Origin: Janthinobacterium sp. 61
GTDB lineage: Bacteria; Pseudomonadota; Gammaproteobacteria; Burkholderiales; Burkholderiaceae_D
Direction of reading: 5' to 3'
NCBI RefSeq assembly: GCF_002846335.1
Contig: NZ_PJMQ01000001.1
Coordinates: 248,001 to 312,000 of the forward strand
DNA length: 64,000 nucleotides
The notes under the pieces are model-generated. The model was not told the origin of the DNA and searched no databases. It saw only the letters and a list, made by a program, of their open reading frames with translations. The stretch's first letter is position 1; each line of letters opens with the position of its first letter. Made by a program: the position numbers and the translations under genes. This document shows, one piece after another, positions 23,506 through 32,727 of the stretch.

Positions 23506-24699
23506 ATGTCCCTAGCTTCTGCCTCCGCCGCGCCCCGCGCCGCCACCGCACTGCCGCCCGCCATTTATCTGCTCTCCCTGTGCAGCTTTGCCTTCGGCCT
23601 GTCCGAATTCATTGCCGCCGGCATGTTGTCCGGCATGGCGCGCGACTTGCATGCCAGCGTGGCCGCCGCCGGTGGCGCCATCGCCGCGTATGCGCTGGGG
23701 GCGGCCATCGGTGCGCCCGTGCTGACGGCCATGCTGGCGCGCCGGCCCACGCGCCAGGTCCTGGTAGCCACGATGGCCGTGCTGGCGGTCGGCAGCTTGG
23801 GCATGGCGCAAGCGCCGGCACTGGGCGCGCTGCTGGGCGTGCGCTTTGTCGTGGGCCTGGCGCATGGCGTGTTCATGGCGGTGGCCTCGCACGCGGCCAC
23901 GAGCCTGGTCGACCCTTCCCGTGCGGGGCGCGCCCTGTCCATCGTCTGGCTGGGCCTGACCCTGGCGCTGGCCGGCGGCGTGCCGCTGGGGACCTGGGTG
24001 GGCGCCGTCTCGTCCTGGCGCTGGGTATTCGCCGCCATCGGCGTGCTTGCCCTGTGCGGCGGCGCCGGCTTGCGCTTCGCCATGCCTGCCGCGCGCCAGG
24101 AGACGGTTGTCGCATCGCCGCTGGCCAGCCTGCGCGCCATCGTGCGGCCGCCCCTGCTGCTGGCGGCCGGGGTGGCGGCGCTGGTCAGCGTAGCCGCCTT
24201 CAGCTTTTTCACGTATATCTCGCCCTTCCTGCTGCAACTGGGCGGACTCGATGCGGGCTGGCTGGGCGCCGCCATGCTGTGCTTTGGCGCGGGCGCCATC
24301 GGCGGCAACCTGCTGGGCGGCTGGTGCGCGGATCGCCCATCCGCATTGAGATCCACCATGCTGGCCCTGGCTGCGCTGGCGTGCAACCTCCTGGGGTTTT
24401 ATGTGCTGCGTGCCCAGCCGCTGGCCATGCTGGCCCTGTGCGGCACTTTGGGCTTGCTGTTCTTTGCCCTCGTCACCCTGTCGACCATGCGTTTGCTACG
24501 CCTGGCGCAGCAGCATTGCCCGGGCAGTGACGCCGTGGCGGCGGGCTTGAATATTGCCGCCTTCAATGCGGGCACGGCCGCTGGCGGTGCGCTGGGCGGC
24601 GCGCTGATCGTCGCCTTCGGCTTGCCCAGCATCGCCATCGGCGGCGCGCTGGCGGCGCTGCTGGCCATGCTGCTGTTATGGTTTGCGTCGAAAAAATAG
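23506..24699 (+). CDS. MFS transporter, DHA1-type
   Basis: This 397-residue inner-membrane protein has about 12 transmembrane helices and the opening typical of AraJ/YdhP-like drug or sugar exporters (FAFGLSEFIAAGMLSGMARDL), plus the conserved loop DRPSALR-type basic motif between helices 8 and 9 (GGWCADRPSALRSTM). It probably exports a small compound by proton antiport. The LysR gene upstream may control it. The ATG at 23506 has CTGGAAT nearby. Confidence 0.87.
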   Translation: MSLASASAAPRAATALPPAIYLLSLCSFAFGLSEFIAAGMLSGMARDLHASVAAAGGAIAAYALGAAIGAPVLTAMLARRPTRQVLVATMAVLAVGSLGMAQAPALGALLGVRFVVGLAHGVFMAVASHAATSLVDPSRAGRALSIVWLGLTLALAGGVPLGTWVGAVSSWRWVFAAIGVLALCGGAGLRFAMPAARQETVVASPLASLRAIVRPPLLLAAGVAALVSVAAFSFFTYISPFLLQLGGLDAGWLGAAMLCFGAGAIGGNLLGGWCADRPSALRSTMLALAALACNLLGFYVLRAQPLAMLALCGTLGLLFFALVTLSTMRLLRLAQQHCPGSDAVAAGLNIAAFNAGTAAGGALGGALIVAFGLPSIAIGGALAALLAMLLLWFASKK

Positions 24700-24799
24700 A
24701 CGCGACGCTCTAGGTTTTGCGTGCGGACAGCCCATGCCTTTGGCGTACACTTGCCTGCAAAAGGCCGTACAAAACAAGGGGAGACATGGTGGTGGAGAC

Positions 24800-25324
24800 A
24801 TGCTGATGCGACGCAGATCGTTTCTGAAACTGGGCTTGCTGGGCGCCTGTGCGCTGGCCGCCGGCGGCGCCGCGTACCGCGCGCTGCGGGGGCCGGCGCC
24901 ACCGGGCCGTTTTGTACTCGATGGCGAGGCGCGCGCGGCGCTGGCGGCCATCGTGCCGGCCATGCTGGGCGAGGCCTTGCCACAGGGGGGCGATACGCGC
25001 AGCAAGGCGCTCGATGGCGCTATCGCCGGGGTGGAAACGGCCATCCACGGCCTGCCCCTGGCGGCCCAGCAAGAGGTGCAGGACCTGTTTGGTTTGCTGG
25101 CGCTGGCACCCGCGCGGCGCTTCGTTGCCGGCGTGCACGGTGGCTGGCCCGGGGCCGACCCGGCCCAGGTGGCCGCTTTCCTGCAGTCGTGGCGTACGCA
25201 CCGCCTGGCTACCCTGCAGACGGCTTATCTGGCCCTGCACGACCTGATCCTCGGCGCCTGGTACGCCGATGCCGCCCACTGGGCCGCCATCGGCTATCCG
25301 GGACCGCTGCCCGAACTGAGCTGA
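24800..25324 (+). CDS. Tat-exported small subunit, gluconate-dehydrogenase subunit-3-like
   Basis: This 174-residue protein starts with a twin-arginine signal (MRRRSFLKLGLLGACALAAGG), so it is exported folded. The rest is helical. Size, signal and position directly before a GMC flavoprotein match the small gamma subunits of three-part flavin dehydrogenases, which assist folding and export of the catalytic subunit. Sequence similarity itself cannot be confirmed by eye. The ATG at 24800 has GGTGGAG upstream; a second ATG at 24806 is possible. The next gene starts one base after the stop. Confidence 0.7.
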   Translation: MLMRRRSFLKLGLLGACALAAGGAAYRALRGPAPPGRFVLDGEARAALAAIVPAMLGEALPQGGDTRSKALDGAIAGVETAIHGLPLAAQQEVQDLFGLLALAPARRFVAGVHGGWPGADPAQVAAFLQSWRTHRLATLQTAYLALHDLILGAWYADAAHWAAIGYPGPLPELS

Positions 25325-25325
25325 C

Positions 25326-26975
25326 ATGGACACTATGAGCACATCTCCCATTCCCGACCCCATCGCCATCGGCGTGGCCAGTGGCTGGAACGTCACCGAC
25401 GCCAGCACCCTGGCCTCCGACCGAAGCCTGGAAGCTGATGTCGTCGTCATCGGCAGCGGTGCCGGTGGCGGCGTGACGGCGGAAATCCTCGCGCTGGCTG
25501 GCCTGAAGGTCTTGATCGTCGAAGAGGGCGGCTTGAAGTCCTCAAAAGACTTCAAGATGCGCGAAGCGCAGGCCTATCCTGCGCTGTACCAGGAATCGGC
25601 CGCGCGCAAGACGCGCGACAAGGCCATCAACATCCTGCAGGGACGCACCGTGGGCGGCTCCACCACCGTCAACTGGACCTCGAGTTTTCGCACGCCGCCC
25701 GGCACCCTGGAATACTGGCACAAAAACTTCGGCCTGGCCGGCTACACGGTGGATGCGATGGCGCCGTGGTTCGCCATGATGGAAAAACGCCTGCACGTGA
25801 GCGACTGGGCCGTGCCGCCCAACGAAAACAACGATCTGCTGCGCCGTGGCGCCACGGCGCTGGGCATCCCGACGGCAGCCATCCGGCGCAATGTGAACGG
25901 CTGCTGGAACCTTGGCTACTGCGGCATGGGCTGCCCGACCAACGCCAAGCAGTCGATGCTGGTGACGACGATCCCCGCTGCGCTGGCGCTGGGCGCGGGC
26001 CTGCTCGTGCATGCGCGCGCCGAGCGTTTCATCTTCAAGGGCGAGCGCATCGACAGCCTGCAAGTGACCGCGCTGGACGCCAGCGGGCAGGTACCGACGG
26101 GCGTGCGCCTGACCGTGAAGGCGAAACATTTTGTGCTGGCCGGCGGCGCCATCAACTCGCCGGCGCTGCTGCTGCGCTCGCAGGCGCCTGACCCGCATGG
26201 CTTGCTGGGCCGGCGCACCTTTTTGCATCCGACGGTGATCTCGGCGGGCCTGTTCCCGCAGCGCGTCGACGCCTACGCGGGCGCGCCGCAAACGATTTAT
26301 TCCGACCATTTCCTGCACGTGGCGCCCATCGATGGTCCTATCGGCTACAAACTCGAAGCGCCGCCTTTGCACCCGCTGCTGATGGCCACCACCATGGGCG
26401 GCTTCGGTGATGAACATGCGCGCACCATGCGCGAATTCCCCCATGCGCACGGTTTGCTGGCGTTGCTGCGCGACGGCTTTCACCATGATTCGGCGGGCGG
26501 CAGCGTGTCCATCGACAGCTTCGGCGCGCCCGTGCTCGACTATCCGCTCACGCCATTCATCTGGGATGGCGTGCGGCGCGCGCTGCTGTCGATGGCGGAA
26601 ATCCAGTTCGCCGCTGGCGCGAAAAGCGTGTATCCCGTACACGAGCTGGCCAGCCACTACACCAGCTGGGCTCAGGCGAAACAGGCCATTAACGGCTTGC
26701 CATTCAAGGCGCTGCTGGCCAGAGTGGTGTCAGCCCACGTGATGGGCGGCTGCGCCATGTCGGACGATGCGCGCCTTGGCGTGACGGGGGCCGATGGCCG
26801 CTACCACGGCGTGCGCAACCTGTCGGTGCATGACGGTTCGCTGTTCCCCACCTCGATAGGCGCCAATCCGCAGCTGAGCATCTATGCGCTGGCCGCGCGC
26901 CTGGCCAGCGGCCTGGCGCAAGCGTTGACGGGCAAGCCCGCGCCCGTTCCCGTTTCTGCTGCGACGACGGCATGA
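25326..26975 (+). CDS. GMC-family FAD-dependent oxidoreductase
   Basis: This 549-residue flavoenzyme has the N-terminal FAD motif DVVVIGSGAGGGVTAEILA (residues ~38-56), the GMC block QGRTVGGSTTVNW, and the C-terminal GGCAMSDDARLGV and SIGANPQLSIYALAARLA. A cysteine group (GCWNLGYCGMGCPTNAKQS, near residues 190-208) matches the position seen in long-chain-alcohol and iron-sulfur-containing GMC dehydrogenases. It lacks its own signal peptide and could travel with the Tat subunit encoded before it. The next gene overlaps by four bases. Substrate is unknown: a long-chain alcohol or sterol-like alcohol is plausible. Confidence 0.88.
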   Translation: MDTMSTSPIPDPIAIGVASGWNVTDASTLASDRSLEADVVVIGSGAGGGVTAEILALAGLKVLIVEEGGLKSSKDFKMREAQAYPALYQESAARKTRDKAINILQGRTVGGSTTVNWTSSFRTPPGTLEYWHKNFGLAGYTVDAMAPWFAMMEKRLHVSDWAVPPNENNDLLRRGATALGIPTAAIRRNVNGCWNLGYCGMGCPTNAKQSMLVTTIPAALALGAGLLVHARAERFIFKGERIDSLQVTALDASGQVPTGVRLTVKAKHFVLAGGAINSPALLLRSQAPDPHGLLGRRTFLHPTVISAGLFPQRVDAYAGAPQTIYSDHFLHVAPIDGPIGYKLEAPPLHPLLMATTMGGFGDEHARTMREFPHAHGLLALLRDGFHHDSAGGSVSIDSFGAPVLDYPLTPFIWDGVRRALLSMAEIQFAAGAKSVYPVHELASHYTSWAQAKQAINGLPFKALLARVVSAHVMGGCAMSDDARLGVTGADGRYHGVRNLSVHDGSLFPTSIGANPQLSIYALAARLASGLAQALTGKPAPVPVSAATTA

Positions 26976-27931
26976 TCTCGCGCATCCTCAAGTGGCTGAT
27001 GCTGCTGCAAGTGCTGGCCGTGCTGGCAGTGGCATATCTGGCCATGCAGGCATGGGGCGTCGCCTCTCCCGCCATGGCCGTGCTGCTGGCGCTGGCCATG
27101 CTGCTGGCCGCGCGTGCGCTGATCGTGGCGCGCAATTTCTGGCAGAGCCGACGCGCCGGCAGCCCCGTGCCAGCGCAATATCAGTTGGGTGTGCTGGGCG
27201 TCGCGCGCCTGTTCCTGGGCGAATTGCGCGCCACCTTGTGGACCTCGTCGTGGGACATGCTGCGGCCGCGCCTGCAGGCGCCTGGCGCCGCCACGGATGC
27301 TGGGGACTTGCCGGTGCTGCTGATTCACGGCTATGTGTGCAACCGCGGCTACTGGACGCAGCTGAGCCGTCAGTTGGCGCGGGCCGGCATCGCGCATGAC
27401 GCCGTCGACCTGGAGCCCATAGCCGCCGATATTGAGGATTTCGTGCCGCAAGTCGAGCAAGCCATTACCCAGCTGTGCGCCCGCACGGGCAGCGGGCAAG
27501 TCATTCTGGTGGCCCACAGCATGGGCGGCCTCGTGGCGCGCGCCTGGCTGCGCCGGCATGGCGTGGCCCGCGTGGCCCGCATCATCACCATCGGCACGCC
27601 GCACCATGGCACGGCGCTGGCCAACCTGGCGGCGGGCAGCAATGCGCGCCAGATGAGCCGCATCAATGGCGCACCGGACGCCTGGCTGTCGCAGCTGGCC
27701 GCCAGCGAGACGCCGGAACGGCGCGCACTGATCACTTCGATGTATTCACATCACGATAATATTGTCGCGCCTCAAACTTCCGCCCATTTGCCCGGCGCGC
27801 GCAATCTGGCCTTCGGCGGCATCGGCCATGTGGCGCTGGCCAGCGATGCGCGCGTGCTGCGTCAGCTCTTGGCACAAATCACTATCAAGAACGAAGTCAC
27901 CCAGCCCCCGTCTTGCGCCCACTTTTCCTGA
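26972..27931 (+). CDS. Membrane-anchored alpha/beta hydrolase (lipase/esterase)
   Basis: This 319-residue protein has two N-terminal transmembrane helices (residues ~7-50) and then an alpha/beta hydrolase fold with oxyanion segment LLIHGYVCNRGYW, nucleophile motif AHSMGG, Asp in SMYSHHDNIV and His in GIGHVAL. This is the lipase/triacylglycerol class. The start overlaps the GMC stop by four bases (ATGA), so the three genes are one operon: the hydrolase may release an alcohol from an ester and the GMC enzyme oxidise it. That coupling is an inference. Confidence 0.86.
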   Translation: MISRILKWLMLLQVLAVLAVAYLAMQAWGVASPAMAVLLALAMLLAARALIVARNFWQSRRAGSPVPAQYQLGVLGVARLFLGELRATLWTSSWDMLRPRLQAPGAATDAGDLPVLLIHGYVCNRGYWTQLSRQLARAGIAHDAVDLEPIAADIEDFVPQVEQAITQLCARTGSGQVILVAHSMGGLVARAWLRRHGVARVARIITIGTPHHGTALANLAAGSNARQMSRINGAPDAWLSQLAASETPERRALITSMYSHHDNIVAPQTSAHLPGARNLAFGGIGHVALASDARVLRQLLAQITIKNEVTQPPSCAHFS

Positions 27932-28233
27932 ATCTTGTTGTGTTTTGTCTGCACGGCAAGACTGACTCTTTTGACTCTGCTGTTGCCTGTATTTAACAGC
28001 GCAAGGGACAGATAATGCTGTTTTCCACTGGCGTACTGTATTAAGCTAGCGTCGGAAGACAGCCGGGAAAAATTTACTCCCGAGGCCGCTTGTGCCGTTC
28101 CGCAGGCGACTTGCGGCCACCTATTTCTCTGAATGTATGGCAAGATGTTGCAGGATTGTTATGTAGGCCGCGCATGCGGAAAATCGAACGCAGGCAGAAA
28201 ATGAGTCCATGCAGTTTTTATTGGGGGTGCTAA
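27932..28233. other. Intergenic region, 302 bases
   Basis: No gene or clear terminator is visible. It must carry the promoter of the large response-regulator gene. The last 15 bases hold the strong TGGGGGTG ribosome-binding site for the TTG start at 28234. I could not place a convincing -35/-10 pair. Confidence 0.5.
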
Positions 28234-31200
28234 TTGTCCGCACGTATCCTGATTATCGAAGATAACGCCACCAATATGGAATTGATGGTGTACCTGTTGC
28301 GTGCCTTCGGGTACACACCACTGGCCGCCTATGACGGCGAAGAAGGCGTGCGCATGGCACGCAGCGAATTGCCGGACCTGATCATCTGCGATGTGCATTT
28401 GCCCAAGCTCGATGGCTATGGCGTGGTGGCCGAGCTGAAGAAAGACCCGCTGCTGCGCAAGATCCCGGCCCTGGCCGTGACGGCGCTGGCCATGGTGGGC
28501 GACCGCGAACGCCTGCTCGAAGCGGGTTTCAATGGCTATATAGGCAAACCGATTGAGCCGGACCTGTTCGTGGCGGAGCTGGAATCTTTTTTACCCGGGG
28601 CGCCGTCGACGCCAGTTAAAAACGACATAGCTACCATCTTGATCGTTGACGATCATGTGCTGAATCGCGAATTCCTGACAGCACTGCTGGGCTACGGCGG
28701 CCACCGCCTGCTGGAGGCGGCCAATGGCGCCGACGCGCTGGAGATACTGCGCACCGAGCGGCCGGACCTGATCATCTCGGACATCCTCATGCCGAACATG
28801 GACGGCTACGAATTCGTCACGCGCGTGCATGCCGATCCCGCGCTGACCGACGTGCCCATCATCTTTTATACGGCCACCTACCGCGAGCAGGAAGCGATCT
28901 TGCTGGCGCAGGCATGCGGCGTGCGCTGGGTGTTGCCCAAGCCGTCCGACCCCGAGGTGATCGTGCGCACGGTCAATGAGGCGCTGGGACTGATGCCGGC
29001 GGCCGCCCAGGCGCCCGTTGTGCCGGGCGCGGGCGATGGTGCGGCCCCTCCCGCCACTGGCAAGCTGGCCGGCATCGATCACCAGGTCAGCGGCTACCTC
29101 GACGAAGTTGAGTCCAGCAGCCAGCAGATTTCGCAGCTGGCCAGCCAGAGCGAAGGCCATGCCGCCATGCCCGAAGACCTGGGCATCATGACCGAGCGCC
29201 TGTCGCGTTCTCTGTCGAGCCTGCAGGCGGTGAGCCTGCGCCTGACGGCCCTGATCGAACTGGGCATCGAGTTGGGTGCAGAACGCGATCCGCGCGCCTT
29301 GATCGAGGCGGGTTGCAAGGTGGCGCAGAATATTTGCGTCTCCAAGTACGCCTGCATCGGCGTGCTGGAAGAGGGCGCCGAAAAGCTCAGCTATTTTTCG
29401 TCGTGCGGTGCAGAGAAAGACCTCGAGCGTATCGCCAGCGCACCGCGCACGGGTATCCTGAACCGCTTGCTGGAACAGCGCCAGCCCTACCGTGTAAATG
29501 GCTTGAAGGGCGACCCCGGCGCGCTGGGTCTGCCCGACACGCACCCGCCCGTGCACTCCTTCCTGGGCGTCGCCATCGCCTCGCGCGAGCGCAGTCACGG
29601 CTGGCTGTACCTGGTCGACAAGCTGGGGGCGAACGAGTTTTCCGAAGTCGACGAGCGGGTGGCCGCCACGGTAGCGGCGCAGATCGCCGTCGCCTATGAC
29701 AACCTGCTGCTGTACGACGAGATCAAGCGCCACCACGAGCAGCTGACCCTGGACATGGCGGCGCGCATCCGCCTCGATGAAGACTTGCGCCGCTTCCGCC
29801 TGGCGATGGATGCCACGGCTGACGCGATTTTTCTCGTCGACCGCGCCGGCATGTGCTTCGTCGACGTCAACCAGACTGCCTGCCGCATGCTGGGCTTTGA
29901 ACGCGAGGATTTCCTGCGCGTGGGGCCGGGGCGCGCGAACGAGGGCGAGACCCAGTTGGAAGAGCTGTACAACAAGCTGCTGGCCGGCGACCAGGGCGGC
30001 CCGATGACGGAATTGCAGCTGCAGCGCAAGGATGGCTCGCCGCTGTCGGTGGAAGTGCAGCGGCGTACCCTGCGCTCGGGGCAGAGCTGGATTCTGGTGG
30101 CCGTGGCGCGCGACATCACCGAGCGCAAGGATGCCGAGCAGCGCCTGATGAAGCTGGCCCATTTCGATACGTTGACGGGCTTGCCGAACCGCAGCCAGTT
30201 TTACGCCTCGCTGACCCACTCGCTGTCCCAGGCGGCCGAACACCAGTGGGCCGTCGCCGTGCTGTTCATGGACATCGACCGCTTCAAGAATATCAACGAC
30301 ACCCTGGGCCACACCATCGGCGACGACCTGCTGCGCCAGTTTTCCAGCCGCCTGGTCGATTGCCTGCGCGTGCGCGATACCATCGGCCGCTTTGGTGGCG
30401 ATGAGTTTGCCACCATCCTGGTGCTGCCAGAAGGCGCCCAACATGCCGTGGGCGTGGTCGACAAGATCCGCGAAGCGATGCGCAAGCCTTTCGACTTGCA
30501 GGGCCACGAGGTGACGGTGACGGTCAGCATCGGCATTTCGGTGTTCCCCGAAGACGGCGTCGATGCGGACACCCTGATTCAGTACGCCGACACGGCCATG
30601 TACCGCGCCAAGGAGGCCGGGCGCGATGCCTTCCGCTTCTTTACGGCGGAAATGAATGCACAATCGATGGCGCGGCTGGACATGGAAAATGCCCTGCGGC
30701 GTGCCATCGACAACGAGGAATTCGTACTGTTCTTCCAGCCCAAGGTGAATATCATCTCGGGGCGCATCAGCGGCGCCGAGGCGCTGATACGCTGGCGCCG
30801 CCCCGGCCACGGCATGGTCTCGCCGGCCCTGTTCATCCCCCTGCTGGAAGAAACGGGGCTGATTGTGCGCGTCGGTAACTGGGTGCTGGACGAAGCCTGC
30901 AAGAAGATCAGCGAATGGTGTGCCAGCAGCATCGGCCCCGTACACCTGTCGGTGAATGTGTCGGGTATCCAGTTTTTCGTCGGCGGCCTGGAAGAAGAGG
31001 TCCTCAAGGCGATCAGCAAGCACGATATCGCGCCCGACCTGCTGGAACTGGAGCTGACGGAAAGCTCGCTGATGTCGAATGCCGAGGAAACCATCGCCGT
31101 GCTGCGCAACCTGAAGGCGCTGGGCATCCAGATTTCCATCGACGATTTCGGCACCGGCTATTCCAGCCTGGCCTACCTGAAGCGTTTCCCCATCGACAAG

Positions 31201-31872
31201 CTGAAGATCGACATCGCCTTCGTGCGCGAAGTGACCAGCAATCCGGACGACGCGGCCATCGTGCTGGCCATCATCAGCATGGCGCACAGCATGAAGCTGG
31301 AAGTGATCGCCGAAGGCGTGGAAAACGATGCGCAGCTGGCCTACCTGCGGCGCCACGGCTGCGACGAGATGCAGGGTTATTATTTCAGCCGCCCCGTGCC
31401 GCAGGAAGAATTCGAGCAGATGCTGATGGGCGGCAAGCTGCTGCAGGCGCCGCAGGATGCCGATGGCGACGAGCAGCAAACCTTGCTGATCGTCGACGAC
31501 GATGTTTTCATGCTCGACGTGCTCAGCGACTTCCTGGCGCAGGACGGCTACCGCATCCTGACGGCGCAGACGGCCGCCGAGGGCTTCGACATCCTCGCGC
31601 GCCACAAGGTGCAGGTGATCCTCTGTGACCAGTGCATGCCGCTCATGAGCGGCACCGAATTCATGGAGCGGGTCAAGCACCTGTGTCCCGCCACCTTCCG
31701 CATCATGCTGTCGGCCTTCGCCGACCTGACGCCCATCATGGCGGCCATCAACCGTGGCGCCGTCGACCGCTTCTATACCAAGCCGTGGAAAGGCGCTGTG
31801 CTGCGCGAGAATATTCGCGAAGGCTTCCGCCTGCACAAGCTGCTGCATGGCCCGGTGAAAGCGGCCGCCTAG
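28234..31872 (+). CDS. Seven-domain signalling protein: REC-REC-GAF-PAS-GGDEF-EAL-REC
   Basis: This 1212-residue cytoplasmic protein should both make and break cyclic-di-GMP under phosphorelay control. Domains: receiver 1 (1-118; DLIICDVHLP, IGKP), receiver 2 (130-250; DLIISDILMP, PKP), a short linker, GAF (~333-492), PAS (~515-632), GGDEF (~636-800; GRFGGDEF with an inhibitory RVRD five residues before), EAL (~810-1065; EALIRW, ELTES, DDFGTGYSSL, AEGVE all intact) and receiver 3 (~1083-1203; VILCDQCMP, YTKPW). Every receiver retains its Asp and Lys. The start is TTG at 28234 behind a GGGGG-type ribosome-binding site. No histidine kinase is adjacent, so the phosphate donors are elsewhere. Confidence 0.9.
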   Translation: MSARILIIEDNATNMELMVYLLRAFGYTPLAAYDGEEGVRMARSELPDLIICDVHLPKLDGYGVVAELKKDPLLRKIPALAVTALAMVGDRERLLEAGFNGYIGKPIEPDLFVAELESFLPGAPSTPVKNDIATILIVDDHVLNREFLTALLGYGGHRLLEAANGADALEILRTERPDLIISDILMPNMDGYEFVTRVHADPALTDVPIIFYTATYREQEAILLAQACGVRWVLPKPSDPEVIVRTVNEALGLMPAAAQAPVVPGAGDGAAPPATGKLAGIDHQVSGYLDEVESSSQQISQLASQSEGHAAMPEDLGIMTERLSRSLSSLQAVSLRLTALIELGIELGAERDPRALIEAGCKVAQNICVSKYACIGVLEEGAEKLSYFSSCGAEKDLERIASAPRTGILNRLLEQRQPYRVNGLKGDPGALGLPDTHPPVHSFLGVAIASRERSHGWLYLVDKLGANEFSEVDERVAATVAAQIAVAYDNLLLYDEIKRHHEQLTLDMAARIRLDEDLRRFRLAMDATADAIFLVDRAGMCFVDVNQTACRMLGFEREDFLRVGPGRANEGETQLEELYNKLLAGDQGGPMTELQLQRKDGSPLSVEVQRRTLRSGQSWILVAVARDITERKDAEQRLMKLAHFDTLTGLPNRSQFYASLTHSLSQAAEHQWAVAVLFMDIDRFKNINDTLGHTIGDDLLRQFSSRLVDCLRVRDTIGRFGGDEFATILVLPEGAQHAVGVVDKIREAMRKPFDLQGHEVTVTVSIGISVFPEDGVDADTLIQYADTAMYRAKEAGRDAFRFFTAEMNAQSMARLDMENALRRAIDNEEFVLFFQPKVNIISGRISGAEALIRWRRPGHGMVSPALFIPLLEETGLIVRVGNWVLDEACKKISEWCASSIGPVHLSVNVSGIQFFVGGLEEEVLKAISKHDIAPDLLELELTESSLMSNAEETIAVLRNLKALGIQISIDDFGTGYSSLAYLKRFPIDKLKIDIAFVREVTSNPDDAAIVLAIISMAHSMKLEVIAEGVENDAQLAYLRRHGCDEMQGYYFSRPVPQEEFEQMLMGGKLLQAPQDADGDEQQTLLIVDDDVFMLDVLSDFLAQDGYRILTAQTAAEGFDILARHKVQVILCDQCMPLMSGTEFMERVKHLCPATFRIMLSAFADLTPIMAAINRGAVDRFYTKPWKGAVLRENIREGFRLHKLLHGPVKAAA

Positions 31873-32007
31873 GGGCGGGCCATTGGGTGCGCTGGCGTAC
31901 GTTTAGAAGCAGCTTTCTATCGAATTAGACTCCCGTCTCTAGTTTTGCTCACTAGAATAAAAAGCATCCATGAAGTGGCATGGCCTTTCATATGACGGGA
32001 GCGGGCG

Positions 32008-32589
32008 ATGGTGAAGAAATTGAAGGAGTTGACGGAAGACAAGGAATTAGCGAGCGCCGTGCGCGCGTCCGCGCAGCAGATCTGGCAAGCGGGCCTCGGT
32101 GCCTTCGCCAAGGCGCAGGAAGAGGGCGGGCGCGTGTTTTCCAAGCTGGTGAAGGACGGCACGGAATTCCAGAAGCGCGCCGAAGACAAGGTGGCCGATG
32201 TCAGCGACAGCGTCAGCAAACTGGCCGATGGCGTGGGCAAGCAGGCCAGCGGCTCCTGGGACAAGCTGGAACAGGTATTTGAAGAGCGCGTGGCGCGTGC
32301 CCTGGCCACCATCGGCGTGCCCATGCAAAACGATATCGCCGCGCTGCATGCCAAGATCGATGCCTTGAGCCTGCAGGTGGCAGCGCTGTCCGGCAAGGCT
32401 GCGCCGGCGCCCAAGCCGAAGGCTGTGGCCAAGCCCGCCGTGAAAGCGGCGCCGAAAGCAGCACCGAAGGCGGCCGTCGCCAAGGCCCCGGCCAAGCCGG
32501 CAGCCAGGGCCGCGCCGCGCGCCGCAGCCCAGCCAGTGAGCAAGCCTGCTGCGAGAGCGGCGGCGAAGAAAAAAGCGCCGCCAGCCTGA
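32008..32589 (+). CDS. Phasin, PhaF/PhaI-type, with histone-like tail
   Basis: This 193-residue protein coats polyhydroxyalkanoate granules. Residues ~1-120 are the amphipathic phasin helices (ELASAVRASAQQIWQAGLGAFAKAQEEGG, read in two halves, is typical of the PhaF/PhaI family), and residues ~130-193 are a Lys/Ala/Pro-rich tail (repeats of the KAAPKAAPKAA kind) resembling histone H1, which in PhaF ties granules to the nucleoid. The ribosome-binding site is GGGAGCGGG. A strong terminator follows, then a PhaD-like regulator gene. Confidence 0.87.
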   Translation: MVKKLKELTEDKELASAVRASAQQIWQAGLGAFAKAQEEGGRVFSKLVKDGTEFQKRAEDKVADVSDSVSKLADGVGKQASGSWDKLEQVFEERVARALATIGVPMQNDIAALHAKIDALSLQVAALSGKAAPAPKPKAVAKPAVKAAPKAAPKAAVAKAPAKPAARAAPRAAAQPVSKPAARAAAKKKAPPA

Positions 32590-32608
32590 GCCGGCGCAGC
32601 ATTCCTCC

Positions 32609-32633
32609 AGCCTGCTCGCGCAGGCTTTTTTTT
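32609..32633 (+). terminator. Intrinsic terminator after the phasin gene
   Basis: A 7-base-pair stem AGCCTGC/GCAGGCT with loop TCGC is followed by eight T residues on the plus strand. Confidence 0.9.
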
Positions 32634-32727
32634 GCCCGGACTTTTCGCCGGCGCCGTGGGGCGGCGTGTTTCATTACGGCTATCTAAGGTGGTATGCTTG
32701 AGGCAGAACACTGAGAGATTGCCCGCC

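Noticed and set aside
28591..31848. Minus-strand open frame of over 1000 codons opposite the seven-domain protein
   Set aside because: The plus-strand product has seven intact domains. The opposite frame is His/Gln/Arg-rich nonsense typical of antisense shadows.
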